DNA from: Brevibacillus sp051967035
GTDB taxonomy: Bacteria; Bacillota; Bacilli; Brevibacillales; Brevibacillaceae
NCBI RefSeq assembly: GCF_051967035.1
Contig: NZ_JBQCKK010000003.1
Span: 186,001 to 250,000 of the forward strand
Direction of reading: 5' to 3'
Length of the DNA: 64,000 nt
The notes under the pieces: generated by a model
Told to the model about the DNA's origin: nothing
Database searches by the model: none
Seen by the model: only the letters and a program-made list of their open reading frames with translations
In this document: piece after piece, positions 34,172 through 41,999 of the stretch
Numbering within the stretch: position 1 is the stretch's first letter
Layout: every line of letters begins with the position of its first letter
Translations under genes and position numbers: made by a program

Positions 34172-35365
34172 ATGACAGATTTTGAAGTGCTCGCCGGAAT
34201 TCACTACGGCTTGTTTCTCATTTTGGTTCTCACGGCACTGATCCCTGCAATCAAGGCCAACGCGCTCGTCTATCAGCCAACCAGATCGGCGCTGGCAAAA
34301 AAGGCTCGTGCGACATTCTTTGGGGTGTGGCCGTCCGTGCTTGTATTCGCCGGACAGCTGCTCGTCTCCTGCCTTCTTTTTCAATCGTATGGTTGGCTCT
34401 ACATAAAGGATCAGACGCTCGGATTCTTTCCGCTGATAGCTGCCCCTTTGCTCGCGGTTCTTTGCCTGTCCCTGCCCCGCTTGCGGCAGTTGGCGACGGA
34501 GTCTGACCTGATCGAGGCGGATTGGCGAAAAGCCGCAGCAGCCCCTGAACTGATCGTCCCGCTACAGGCAACTGTTCTTGGCAGCTTGACGGCCTGCTTC
34601 CTCCAGCTTGTCTACCCCGCCATCACTCTGGAGCCATCGATTCTCCTGCTGGCCTGGGGCGTGCTTGTGGCAGTCACCTCTGCTCTCTGGATCATGCAAT
34701 CGTGGAAACAGCAGCGTTGCTGTTGCTCCGAGGAATGGAAGCCCCCTGCGCCTCTTTTTCGGTTTTTGCGCGCGATGGCTGTTCTCGTGATCCTGTCTGC
34801 TGCAATCGCTTTCGGGGGGCAACAGGCGCTTTTGGCCAGTCGATTGCCTGCGCAGTTCAAAATGGCCGAACATACGAACATCGACACCGGACGAAGCACG
34901 GCGCTGGCGGCCCATGCCGAGCATGCCGCCGCTCCTTCTGCGATCCGGACAGTGAGCGTGGCAGACTTGACCGGACCACGCGAAGGAAAAGCGGATCGCC
35001 ACTTCCAATTGACGGCGCAAAAAGCCACGGTGCGGCTGTCATCGGAAAAAACGCTGGAGGCCTGGACGTTTAACGGGCAATACCCGGGGCCGGAGCTGCG
35101 AATCAGGCAAGGCGAGCTGGTCGAGGTCGTGCTGGAAAACAAGGATATTGCGGATGGCGTCACCATCCACTGGCACGGTCTGAACGTCCCCAATGCCGAA
35201 GACGGCGTGGCAGGCGTCGCTTTTCGCGCAGACAATCCCGGCCTGTGGATGGATCACTGCCACAACCAGAACCACGCCTCGCTCGGCATGAGCATGCACC
35301 TGTTGTACGAAGGGGTAACTTCCCCTTACGAAGTCGGTCACGCAACCCGCAATCATCCGGAATAA
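34172..35365 (+). CDS. Membrane protein fused to an internally deleted multicopper oxidase
   Basis: The 397-residue protein starts with about six membrane helices (residues 8-220), a short Ala/His-rich linker, and then multicopper oxidase sequence. The first cupredoxin starts normally (AWTFNGQYPGPELRIRQGE, then TIHWHGLNVPNAEDGVAG, HWHG at 333-336). It then jumps directly to the last cupredoxin domain of a normal enzyme (FRADNPGLWMDHCHNQNH, copper motif HCHNQNHASLGM at 362-373). The HSH, HPxHxHG and middle domain are missing; the join is near residue 348 (about 35213). The frame stays open across it. An intact enzyme would be several hundred residues longer. The start has GGAGG 8 bases upstream. 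It may be inactive, a metal binder, or the result of an assembly collapse. Confidence 0.8.
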   Translation: MTDFEVLAGIHYGLFLILVLTALIPAIKANALVYQPTRSALAKKARATFFGVWPSVLVFAGQLLVSCLLFQSYGWLYIKDQTLGFFPLIAAPLLAVLCLSLPRLRQLATESDLIEADWRKAAAAPELIVPLQATVLGSLTACFLQLVYPAITLEPSILLLAWGVLVAVTSALWIMQSWKQQRCCCSEEWKPPAPLFRFLRAMAVLVILSAAIAFGGQQALLASRLPAQFKMAEHTNIDTGRSTALAAHAEHAAAPSAIRTVSVADLTGPREGKADRHFQLTAQKATVRLSSEKTLEAWTFNGQYPGPELRIRQGELVEVVLENKDIADGVTIHWHGLNVPNAEDGVAGVAFRADNPGLWMDHCHNQNHASLGMSMHLLYEGVTSPYEVGHATRNHPE

Positions 35366-35375
35366 TTTCAGGCAA

Positions 35376-35414
35376 TAAAAAGGCAGCCTGCTGTATGCCA
35401 GGCTGCCTTTTTTT
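35376..35414. terminator. Bidirectional terminator after the multicopper oxidase gene
   Basis: AAAAAGGCAGCCTG pairs with CAGGCTGCCTTTTTTT around an 8-base loop. It serves the plus-strand oxidase gene and the minus-strand small protein gene. Confidence 0.9.
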
Positions 35415-35421
35415 CACGAGC

Positions 35422-35628
35422 TTACCAAGAGCGACGTCCGCAGCACGGCGGCGGACATTGTCGACAGTGATCGGGGCATCTCCGTCTGCGATTCCAGTCT
35501 TGCCCTCTGCCTCTGCCGTGATCCCAGCCTGGCGGGCGTTGGCCGTCCCGTTGCGAAGGATAGTAGGAAGAGCGGCCATAGGAAGAAGAAGAGTACGATG
35601 ACGCCCAGTTTGTGCTTGGATAATACAT
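35422..35628 (-). CDS. Small Tyr/Ser- and Arg/Cys-rich protein, spore-coat-like
   Basis: The 68-residue protein has a low-complexity N-terminal half rich in Ser and Tyr (SSYSSSSYGRSSYYPS), an Arg/Gly middle (GWDHGRGRGQDWNRRRR) and a Cys-rich tail (CPDHCRQCPPPCCGRR, five Cys in 14 residues). Composition is that of small spore coat or crust proteins of Bacillales, but I do not recognise a family. AGAAGG lies 7 bases before the ATG, and a terminator follows, which supports a real gene. The Cys tail might cross-link or bind metal. Confidence 0.6.
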   Translation of the reverse strand: MYYPSTNWASSYSSSSYGRSSYYPSQRDGQRPPGWDHGRGRGQDWNRRRRCPDHCRQCPPPCCGRRSW

Positions 35629-35786
35629 GCTGTCGCCTTCTTTCTCGTTGGTTTTGGTGACTATACGTTTATATGCAGCGACTGATTCAGCCGCATAGAC
35701 GATGATCCTGCGCCGGGGAAAAACAGGTGACTACCTATGTTTCCTATCACTCCCCTCTCCCTGTGCGCCACCTGACAAAAAATAGA

Positions 35787-35824
35787 AAATCCGGAGCATT
35801 CCTTTAGGGAATGTCCGGATTTTG
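35787..35824 (-). terminator. Terminator at the end of glpP
   Basis: On the minus strand AAAATCCGGACATTCC pairs with GGAATGCTCCGGATTTT (one bulge), followed by CTATTTTTTG. The stem includes the last codons of glpP. Confidence 0.85.
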
Positions 35825-36400
35825 ACGTTGTTCGTCCCTGTTTTCCCATGCTTTCGCCCACAGCTCTTTGCGCGAAGTGGTGACAGAGGTTGCACCTGCC
35901 TGCAGAGCCCGCTCCACGTCTTCCTGCGTACGGATGAAGCCGCCCGCAATCACCGGAATCCGGGTGCGTTCGGTAATCTCCTCGATCAGATGGGGAATGA
36001 TCCCCGGCAATACCTCGACGTAGTCCGGTTTCGTCCGCTCCAACTGCGTGAGGCTGCTGTCCAGCGCCATCGTATCAATGAGAAAAAGCCGTTGGATGGA
36101 GATCAGCCCTTTTTTCTTCGCGGCCAAGATCACGCTGTTTCTCGTCGTGATGATTCCGTCGGGCTTCACTTCCTGCGCAAGAAATTCCATCGCGTACTCA
36201 TCCGACTTCAAGCCATCGATGAGATCGGCGTGAATCAGCAGTTTTTTGCCAAATGCCCTCGCTCGTTTTCCCAGCGGCTTGACTTGCGCGATATGGGCAT
36301 TCAGCAAAATAATGCGCTCGTAGCACGTCTCCATCAGTTCATCGAATTCTTTCAGTGTGCGGGCAGCGGGAAGAATCGGTTGATGAATCTGGTTAGCCAA
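35804..36400 (-). CDS. glpP: Glycerol-3-phosphate-responsive antiterminator GlpP
   Basis: GlpP binds glycerol-3-phosphate and leader RNA of glp genes to prevent termination. The 198-residue protein matches the family: QPILPAARTLKEFDELMET, HADLIDGLKSDEYAMEFL, KPDGIITTRNSVILAAKK, VLPGIIPHLIEEITERT and PVIAGGFIRTQEDVERAL. Start is TTG 36400 with GGGGGGA about 8 bases upstream. It follows glpD by 13 bases, whereas in B. subtilis it heads the locus. Two leader terminators in this window (38104-38177 and 40812-40876) are its likely targets. Confidence 0.93.
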   Translation of the reverse strand: MANQIHQPILPAARTLKEFDELMETCYERIILLNAHIAQVKPLGKRARAFGKKLLIHADLIDGLKSDEYAMEFLAQEVKPDGIITTRNSVILAAKKKGLISIQRLFLIDTMALDSSLTQLERTKPDYVEVLPGIIPHLIEEITERTRIPVIAGGFIRTQEDVERALQAGATSVTTSRKELWAKAWENRDEQRQNPDIP

Positions 36401-36413
36401 TCAAAAGTCCCCC

Positions 36414-38093
36414 CTATCGAAATGTTTTGGCAAGATGATATTCCTCGGCAAAAGCTGTCCGTTCACGGTCTTTGCGCGCGTCATCCCAGTGCAGCATGTT
36501 GGCAAGCTCATCGATTACCCGCGGATAGATGGCTTCCAGCGTGTCTCGTTCAAAAAACAGTCTGCCCGTGCGGCGAATCAAAAAGTCGCTGGCGGTCATG
36601 ACCATTTCTTCTTCCACAGCGTAATGCAGTTCGGCCAAAAGCAGCGCCTCTGCCGCCGACTGCTTCGCGTCTTGCTCCAGATACTCTTGGCACATCGTCA
36701 CTATTTTTTCGCTGTTGCTGCCAAATTTTCCTACAAGCCTGCGGATTTGTTCCTCGCCGATGCCCCACGCGCGCAGCCGCTCCGCCTGCTCCTTCACATA
36801 GGCGGGAATCTGATCGGCAGAGGCGAAGCTGCCGCCGGCAAGCACGATCTTGTCTGTCTGGCAAGGCTTGAACGCTCTGCCTTCCTCTGCTGTCAGCTGG
36901 TTGGCCACTACGTCCACGATGCGCTCTGCCATCTTGCGGAAACCGGTCAGCTTGCCGCCCGCAATCGTAATCAGTCCGCTTGGGGAGTAAAAAATCTCGT
37001 CCTTGCGCGACAGTTCGGACGGGGATTTGCCATCCTCGTGAATGAGCGGCCTGAGTCCCGCCCAGCTGGAGCTGACATCCTGCTCGGTCAGCTTCGCCGT
37101 CGGGAACATTTCGTTGGCGGCCCGCAGCACGTATTCCATATCTTCGCGGGTCACGGTCGGACGTTCCAGCACCCCGTCGTAGTTCGTGTCGGTCGTGCCG
37201 ATATACGTGCTGTTATCCCGGGGAATCGCAAACAGCATGCGCCCGTCGGATACATCGAAGTACACGGACTGCTTGAGCGGCAGTCGGTTGTACGGGACGA
37301 CCAGATGAACGCCTTTTGTCAGATGGAGCCTTTTGCCGTACAAGGAGTGGTCTTTTTCCCTGAGCTGATCCACCCACGGACCTGCGGCATTGACGATTTT
37401 TTTGGCGTGTATGGCGTACTCGGCGCCTGTGAGCAAATCCTTCGCCCGAATCCCTGTGACCTTGCCGTTCTCATACAGAAACGCTGCGGCTTCCGTATAG
37501 TTCACGCACAGGGCACCATACGCGCGGGCTGTTTTCATCACCTCGATGGTCAGACGCGCATCATCCGTCCGGTATTCGAAGTAGAGGCCGGCCCCCTTCA
37601 AAATGTCCGTGCGCAACAGCGGTTCTGCTACCAGCGCCTGCTGTTTGTTCAGCATGATGCGGCGCTCTTTGCGCGCGACTCCCGCCAAAACATCATAGAT
37701 GTACAGCCCGACGGAGGTAGCGAGCTTGCCGTACGTTCCTTTTTCCACAATCGGCAAAATCATTTTTTCCGGAATGACGATATGGGGGGCGTTGCGGTAC
37801 AAAATCGCCCGCTCCCGGCCGACTTCACGCACAAGCTGCACGTCGCCCTGTTTCAAATAACGCAAGCCCCCGTGCACAAGCTTCGTCGAGCGGCTGCTCG
37901 TGCCTGCGGCGAAGTCCTGCTTCTCCACCAGTCCCACGCGCAGACCGCGTGAAGCGGCGTCCAGCGCGATGCCCGCTCCTGTCACTCCGCCGCCGATAAT
38001 CAAAAGATCGAGGCGCGCGCCCGCCATTTCTTCGAGACATGCCTGACGTTTTCTTGCTGACAATGTTCGTTGATCGTTCATGGTTGGTTTCAT
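36414..38093 (-). CDS. glpD: Aerobic glycerol-3-phosphate dehydrogenase
   Basis: The 559-residue FAD enzyme oxidises glycerol-3-phosphate to dihydroxyacetone phosphate and passes electrons to the quinone pool at the membrane. It has the FAD-binding IIGGGVTGAGIALDAASRGL, GTSSRSTKLVHGGLRYL, the IGTTDTNYDG segment and GGKLTGFRKMAERIVD near the C-terminal domain. GGGGGAG precedes the ATG. A leader with a terminator and its own promoter lies upstream, so it is controlled separately from glpFK. Confidence 0.97.
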   Translation of the reverse strand: MKPTMNDQRTLSARKRQACLEEMAGARLDLLIIGGGVTGAGIALDAASRGLRVGLVEKQDFAAGTSSRSTKLVHGGLRYLKQGDVQLVREVGRERAILYRNAPHIVIPEKMILPIVEKGTYGKLATSVGLYIYDVLAGVARKERRIMLNKQQALVAEPLLRTDILKGAGLYFEYRTDDARLTIEVMKTARAYGALCVNYTEAAAFLYENGKVTGIRAKDLLTGAEYAIHAKKIVNAAGPWVDQLREKDHSLYGKRLHLTKGVHLVVPYNRLPLKQSVYFDVSDGRMLFAIPRDNSTYIGTTDTNYDGVLERPTVTREDMEYVLRAANEMFPTAKLTEQDVSSSWAGLRPLIHEDGKSPSELSRKDEIFYSPSGLITIAGGKLTGFRKMAERIVDVVANQLTAEEGRAFKPCQTDKIVLAGGSFASADQIPAYVKEQAERLRAWGIGEEQIRRLVGKFGSNSEKIVTMCQEYLEQDAKQSAAEALLLAELHYAVEEEMVMTASDFLIRRTGRLFFERDTLEAIYPRVIDELANMLHWDDARKDRERTAFAEEYHLAKTFR

Positions 38094-38103
38094 CCTTTCT
38101 CCC

Positions 38104-38177
38104 CCGAAAAAAACAAAAAACAGCCACTATCCAAAAGAAGCAACGAACTCGGCCATTGCCCTTTTGATACTGGCTGT
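38104..38177 (-). terminator. GlpP-type leader terminator upstream of glpD
   Basis: On the minus strand ACAGCCAGTATCAAAAG pairs with CTTTTGGATAGTGGCTGT and is followed by TTTTTTG and more T. It lies between the glpD promoter and start. Upstream in the leader is TGCTGTGGAGA, shared with the glpF leader, a candidate part of the GlpP recognition element. Confidence 0.85.
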
Positions 38178-38214
38178 CTCCACGGTCTCCACAGCAATTG
38201 ATTAACTTACCTTT

Positions 38215-38243
38215 ACTCTATTCCTCTTCGACGCAAAAATCAA
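38215..38243 (-). promoter_or_regulatory. Sigma-A-type promoter of glpD
   Basis: On the minus strand TTGATT (38238-38243) and TAGAGT (38215-38220) are spaced by 17 bases. It starts right at the glpK stop codon and would produce a leader of about 110 bases before glpD. Confidence 0.6.
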
Positions 38244-39739
38244 TGCCTAATCTTGTAACCCATCGTCGCTTGTACGGCCTGCTTCCAGCCTTCGTACAGC
38301 TCCTGGCGTCTTTGTTCTGCCATCTCCGGCACAAACGTGCGCTCCACCACTTTGTTTTGGACGATGTCTTCCTTGTTGTTCCAGTAACCGACAGCAAGCC
38401 CTGCAAGGTAGGCGGCACCGAGCGCAGTCGTCTCGTTCACGCGCGGACGCTCGACCGCTGTCGCCAGAATGTCGGCCTGGAACTGCATCAGGAAGTTGTT
38501 GGCTACAGCGCCGCCGTCTACCGCCAGCTTCTGGAGCTTGATGCCGGAATCGGCCTCCATCGCCTCCAGCACATCGCGCGTCTGGTACGCGAGCGACTCC
38601 AGCGCTGCCCGAATCAAATGGTCCTCGGTCGTTCCGCGGGTCAGGCCGAAGATCGCGCCGCGCGCCTCCATGTCCCAATACGGCGCGCCCAACCCGACAA
38701 ACGCCGGAACCAGGTAGACGCCGTCCGTGCTGTCGACCGCCAGCGCATGCTTTTCCGAATCGGATGACTTCGCAAGCAGCTTCAGACCATCGCGCAGCCA
38801 TTGAATCGCCGCCCCCGCCACGAAAATGCTGCCTTCCAGCGCATACTCCACCTTGCCGTCTACGCCCCAGGCAATCGTGGTCAGCAGTCCGTTTTTCGAT
38901 GCCACTGCTTTCTCTCCTGTGTTCATCAGCATGAAGCATCCGGTTCCGTACGTGTTCTTGGCCGCTCCCTCCGCAAAGCACGCCTGCCCGAACAAAGCCG
39001 CCTGCTGATCTCCGGCGATCCCGGCAATCGGAATCTGCACCTGGAACACTTTTTCATCGGTATAGCCGTACAGCTCGCTGGACGGGCAGACGCGCGGCAG
39101 CATGCTTCTCGGAACTTGCAGCATGGCGAGCAGCTCCTCGTCCCACTCCAGCGTATGAATGTTGAACAGCAACGTGCGCGAAGCATTGGAATAGTCCGTC
39201 ACATGCACGCGGCCGTTCGTCAGCTTCCAGATCAGCCACGTGTCGATCGTGCCGAACAACAGGTCGCCCCGCTCTGCTTTTTCCCGCGCGCCTTCCACGT
39301 GATCGAGTATCCACTTTACTTTCGTCCCGGAAAAATAGGCGTCAATCAAAAGGCCCGTCTTCTCGCGCACCATCTGCTCATAGCCTTGTTCTCTCAACTG
39401 GTTGCAAATATCGGCAGTCTGTCTGCTCTGCCACACGATTGCCTGGTAAATCGGCTTTCCGGTGTGGCGATCCCAGACGACAGTCGTCTCGCGCTGGTTG
39501 GTGATGCCGATGCCTGCGATTTGCTCCGGCTTTACGTGGTTCTCCAGCAAGACCGCCTTCAGCACGTCCAGCTGGGACTCCCAGATTTCCTCGGCGTTGT
39601 GCTCAACCCAGCCCGGTTTGGGATACAGTTGCGTAAATTCTTTTTGGGCCACCCCGATGATCGCGCCGGATTTATCGAATAAAATCGCCCGGGAGCTGGT
39701 GGTTCCCTGGTCAAGCGAAAGCATGTATTGGTTGTCCAT
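38240..39739 (-). CDS. glpK: Glycerol kinase
   Basis: The 499-residue FGGY-family kinase phosphorylates glycerol to glycerol-3-phosphate. Landmarks: LSLDQGTTSSRAILFDKSGA, IGITNQRETTVVWDRHTGKP, GTIDTWLIWKLTNGRVHVTD, GIAGDQQAALFGQACF and TTALGAAYLAGLAVGYW. I set the start at ATG 39739, with AAGGAGGAG 8 bases upstream. It lies between glpF and glpD. Confidence 0.97.
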   Translation of the reverse strand: MDNQYMLSLDQGTTSSRAILFDKSGAIIGVAQKEFTQLYPKPGWVEHNAEEIWESQLDVLKAVLLENHVKPEQIAGIGITNQRETTVVWDRHTGKPIYQAIVWQSRQTADICNQLREQGYEQMVREKTGLLIDAYFSGTKVKWILDHVEGAREKAERGDLLFGTIDTWLIWKLTNGRVHVTDYSNASRTLLFNIHTLEWDEELLAMLQVPRSMLPRVCPSSELYGYTDEKVFQVQIPIAGIAGDQQAALFGQACFAEGAAKNTYGTGCFMLMNTGEKAVASKNGLLTTIAWGVDGKVEYALEGSIFVAGAAIQWLRDGLKLLAKSSDSEKHALAVDSTDGVYLVPAFVGLGAPYWDMEARGAIFGLTRGTTEDHLIRAALESLAYQTRDVLEAMEADSGIKLQKLAVDGGAVANNFLMQFQADILATAVERPRVNETTALGAAYLAGLAVGYWNNKEDIVQNKVVERTFVPEMAEQRRQELYEGWKQAVQATMGYKIRH

Positions 39740-39844
39740 AGCGGCTGCTCCTCCTTCTGATCGAAACATCGAATCTACTCTTTTTACGTGCGGCAGGGTC
39801 TTTTCCCTGCTTTTTTGGGGGACGAAAGCGGGGGGACTGGCCGC

Positions 39845-40699
39845 CTACCCATGCGATTGGGAGCGCGCCCGATCCGTTGCCAGTCGTTCTTTGCCGCTTG
39901 CAGGCGCAGCGTTTGTCTTTTTGCCCGCCATCCCGACACCGATCGCGATGACCATGAATACCGCCAGGGCCACTACTCCGGTCAGACTGTGATCGGTAAA
40001 CGTCCATTTGTAGAAAAAGGCGCCGCCCACCGCTCCGATGATCGGCCCGACGACAGGAATCCAGGCATAGCCCCAGTTGGAGGGTCCTTTTCCGTGAATC
40101 GGCAGGAGAGCGTGGGCCAATCGCGGCCCGAGATCACGCGCCGGGTTGATCGCATAGCCGGTCGTTCCGCCGAGAGACAGACCGATGGCCACAATCAGGA
40201 AGCCGACGACAAACGGATTCAACCCTGCTGCAAACTGATTCGCTCCGATAGCCAAAAGACCAAGCACCAGGAAAAACGTGCCTAAAATCTCGCTGAACAA
40301 GTTGGCGGCTGTATGGGGAATCGCTGGTCCAGTGGCAAAAATGCCCAGCTTGGCTGCTGCGTCGTCCGTCTCGCGCCAGTGCGGGTAGTAAAAGATCCAG
40401 ACGAAGGTCGCGCCCATGAATGCTCCGCCGAATTGCGCAATGACGTAGCCCGGCACTTGCTCCCAGGGAAACTGCCCGATGCTCGCCAGCGCGATGGTGA
40501 GCGCCGGATTCAAATGCGCGCCGCTGATGCCGCCTACCGCGTAAGCGCCGCACGCCACGGCAAGCCCCCAGCCGAGCGTAATGACGATCCAGCCGCCATT
40601 TTGCGCGTATGTCTTTTTCAGGCTTTGGCCCGCGCATACCCCTGCCCCCAAAATAATCAGGATCATCGTCCCGATCCACTCTCCTACGTAAACAGACAT
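39845..40699 (-). CDS. glpF: Glycerol uptake facilitator
   Basis: The 284-residue aquaglyceroporin has six helices and both NPA boxes: GISGAHLNPALTIAL and TTGYAINPARDLGPRLAHAL, the second followed by the Asp-Arg pair typical of glycerol channels. A soluble C-terminal tail rich in Lys and Arg follows the last helix (GKKTNAAPASGKERLATD). GGGGGTAGG precedes the ATG. It is first in the glpFK operon, behind a leader terminator. Confidence 0.96.
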   Translation of the reverse strand: MSVYVGEWIGTMILIILGAGVCAGQSLKKTYAQNGGWIVITLGWGLAVACGAYAVGGISGAHLNPALTIALASIGQFPWEQVPGYVIAQFGGAFMGATFVWIFYYPHWRETDDAAAKLGIFATGPAIPHTAANLFSEILGTFFLVLGLLAIGANQFAAGLNPFVVGFLIVAIGLSLGGTTGYAINPARDLGPRLAHALLPIHGKGPSNWGYAWIPVVGPIIGAVGGAFFYKWTFTDHSLTGVVALAVFMVIAIGVGMAGKKTNAAPASGKERLATDRARSQSHG

Positions 40700-40771
40700 G
40701 TCCCTACCCCCTTTTTCGGAAAAACGATTCGATTATGGAAACAAAACAAACAACGCGGTGAAACCACTTTC

Positions 40772-40786
40772 TGAAGCGCTTACATT
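40772..40786 (-). promoter_or_regulatory. Degenerate cre-like site in the glpF leader
   Basis: The minus strand reads ATGTAAGCGCTTCAG; the first 12 positions follow the cre consensus but the end does not. It lies between the leader terminator and glpF. Catabolite repression of glp genes would be expected, but the site is imperfect. Confidence 0.35.
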
Positions 40787-40811
40787 TCACCTCATTCCTT
40801 TGCGTTCTCGG

Positions 40812-40876
40812 AAAAAACAAAAAAGCCAATACTCGCAAAAATGCAGGGCGCTACCCTCTTTTTGCAAATATTAGCT
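40812..40876 (-). terminator. GlpP-type leader terminator upstream of glpF
   Basis: On the minus strand AGCTAATATTTGCAAAAAG pairs with CATTTTTGCGAGTATTGGCT, followed by TTTTTGTTTTTT. It lies about 110 bases upstream of glpF and downstream of a sigma-A-type promoter, the layout of GlpP antitermination. The leader upstream shares TGCTGTGGAGA with glpD. Confidence 0.85.
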
Positions 40877-40914
40877 GATCTCCCAATCTCCACAGCACGA
40901 TTAACTTATGTTCT

Positions 40915-40944
40915 ACTATATAGCGGACATGTAAAATCTGTCAA
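40915..40944 (-). promoter_or_regulatory. Sigma-A-type promoter of the glpFK operon
   Basis: On the minus strand TTGACA (40939-40944) is followed after 16 bases by TATATA or after 18 by TATAGT. A perfect -35 hexamer makes this one of the clearest promoters in the window. The stretch from 40700 to 41014 holds this promoter, the leader and no gene. Confidence 0.75.
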
Positions 40945-41014
40945 GAATCCGTTTTCAAGGGGAGTTGGCTTTGTTTATCGTTCGGGCGAACTTGGTAGCC
41001 GCCACAGAGTTTGG

Positions 41015-41815
41015 TCAAGCTGTAATCGAACGCTCGCCAATAAATCGGAGAATAACTTGATTGAATTTCTCTTTTTCCTCCAGAAAAGGAACATGGCCAC
41101 TGTAATGAAAAGGAATAAGGAGTGAATTTTTGATGAGTTGGCTGGTTTCCTCGGCATTGGCAAATGGTATGACTTTGTCATGGGTACCATGAATAATCAA
41201 TGTCGGTACGTTAATTTTTTCGAGCTGGTCTCGTACGTTTTGATCTCGCAACGTCATCATAACGGCGGCAGTCGCCCAACCGGCTGCCTGTAATCCGATT
41301 TGAAAAAACCAGTCGGAAAAAGGCCCTGTAACATGTTGAAAGAAAAACTGATTGGACAAGTTGGCCAGCATGCTAGGACGGTCAGATAACGTCTCTGAAA
41401 TATACAGATCGGCAGCTTGCCTCGGCACAGAACCCGGTGCTTGTGCGCCAATCAACACGAGCTTAGACACGCCAAAGCTTTGATGTCTTGCTAAATATCG
41501 AATGGCTAAGGCACCGCCTGCGGAATGGCCCGCCAGCGTAATGTTTTCCAGTTGCAAGGCTTCCACGACGGCAAGAATGTCGTCTGCCAACCGATCCAAG
41601 CTGTATCCGCTGTATGGCTTATCCGAATACCCGAATCCTCGCCAGTCCATGGCAATGCAGCGCACGCCTTTGGACGGAAGAACGTCAAACTGATATTCAT
41701 ACTGCTTATGGCTCAATGGCCACCCATGAATAAACAAAATCGGATTGGCCCCCGCGGGATTCAAATCCTGAACAAAAACTTGAACGCCGGGTTCTACCGT
41801 AACAAAGTATTCCAA
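41015..41815 (-). CDS. Alpha/beta hydrolase
   Basis: The 266-residue protein has the fold's landmarks: oxyanion segment ILFIHGWPLSHKQYEYQFD, MDWRGFGYSD, nucleophile elbow LAGHSAGGALAIRYLA, acid near TLIIHGTHDKVIPF and the C-terminal His in YSGHVPFLEE. It resembles non-heme haloperoxidase/esterase-type hydrolases. Substrate unknown. Start is a TTG (41815) with GGGGGGA 6 bases upstream. Coding here is more AT-rich than the neighbours, which could reflect transfer. It stands alone, between the glp region and mrfB. Confidence 0.82.
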   Translation of the reverse strand: MEYFVTVEPGVQVFVQDLNPAGANPILFIHGWPLSHKQYEYQFDVLPSKGVRCIAMDWRGFGYSDKPYSGYSLDRLADDILAVVEALQLENITLAGHSAGGALAIRYLARHQSFGVSKLVLIGAQAPGSVPRQAADLYISETLSDRPSMLANLSNQFFFQHVTGPFSDWFFQIGLQAAGWATAAVMMTLRDQNVRDQLEKINVPTLIIHGTHDKVIPFANAEETSQLIKNSLLIPFHYSGHVPFLEEKEKFNQVILRFIGERSITA

Positions 41816-41963
41816 GGTATGTCCCCCCAAGATTGTTCGAGATGAACAAGAGAATGCGACAAGAAATATCGCTTTGTTCGATGTTATGAAGGGAAGCCAG
41901 GCGCCATGTCATGTATTCGATTGACCTCTTCATGACCAAGCCAAACACTCTTGCACACAACAA

Positions 41964-41990
41964 AGCCTCCACCCAACCGGGAAGGAGGCT
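41964..41990 (-). terminator. Terminator after mrfB
   Basis: On the minus strand AGCCTCC pairs with GGAGGCT around a 13-base loop, followed by TTGTTGTG. It lies 10 bases after the mrfB stop. Confidence 0.6.
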
Positions 41991-41999
41991 GTCTTCTCT

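Noticed and set aside
36435..37952. A 505-codon plus-strand frame over glpD
   Set aside because: It is antisense to a well-conserved glpD and has no start site or family match.
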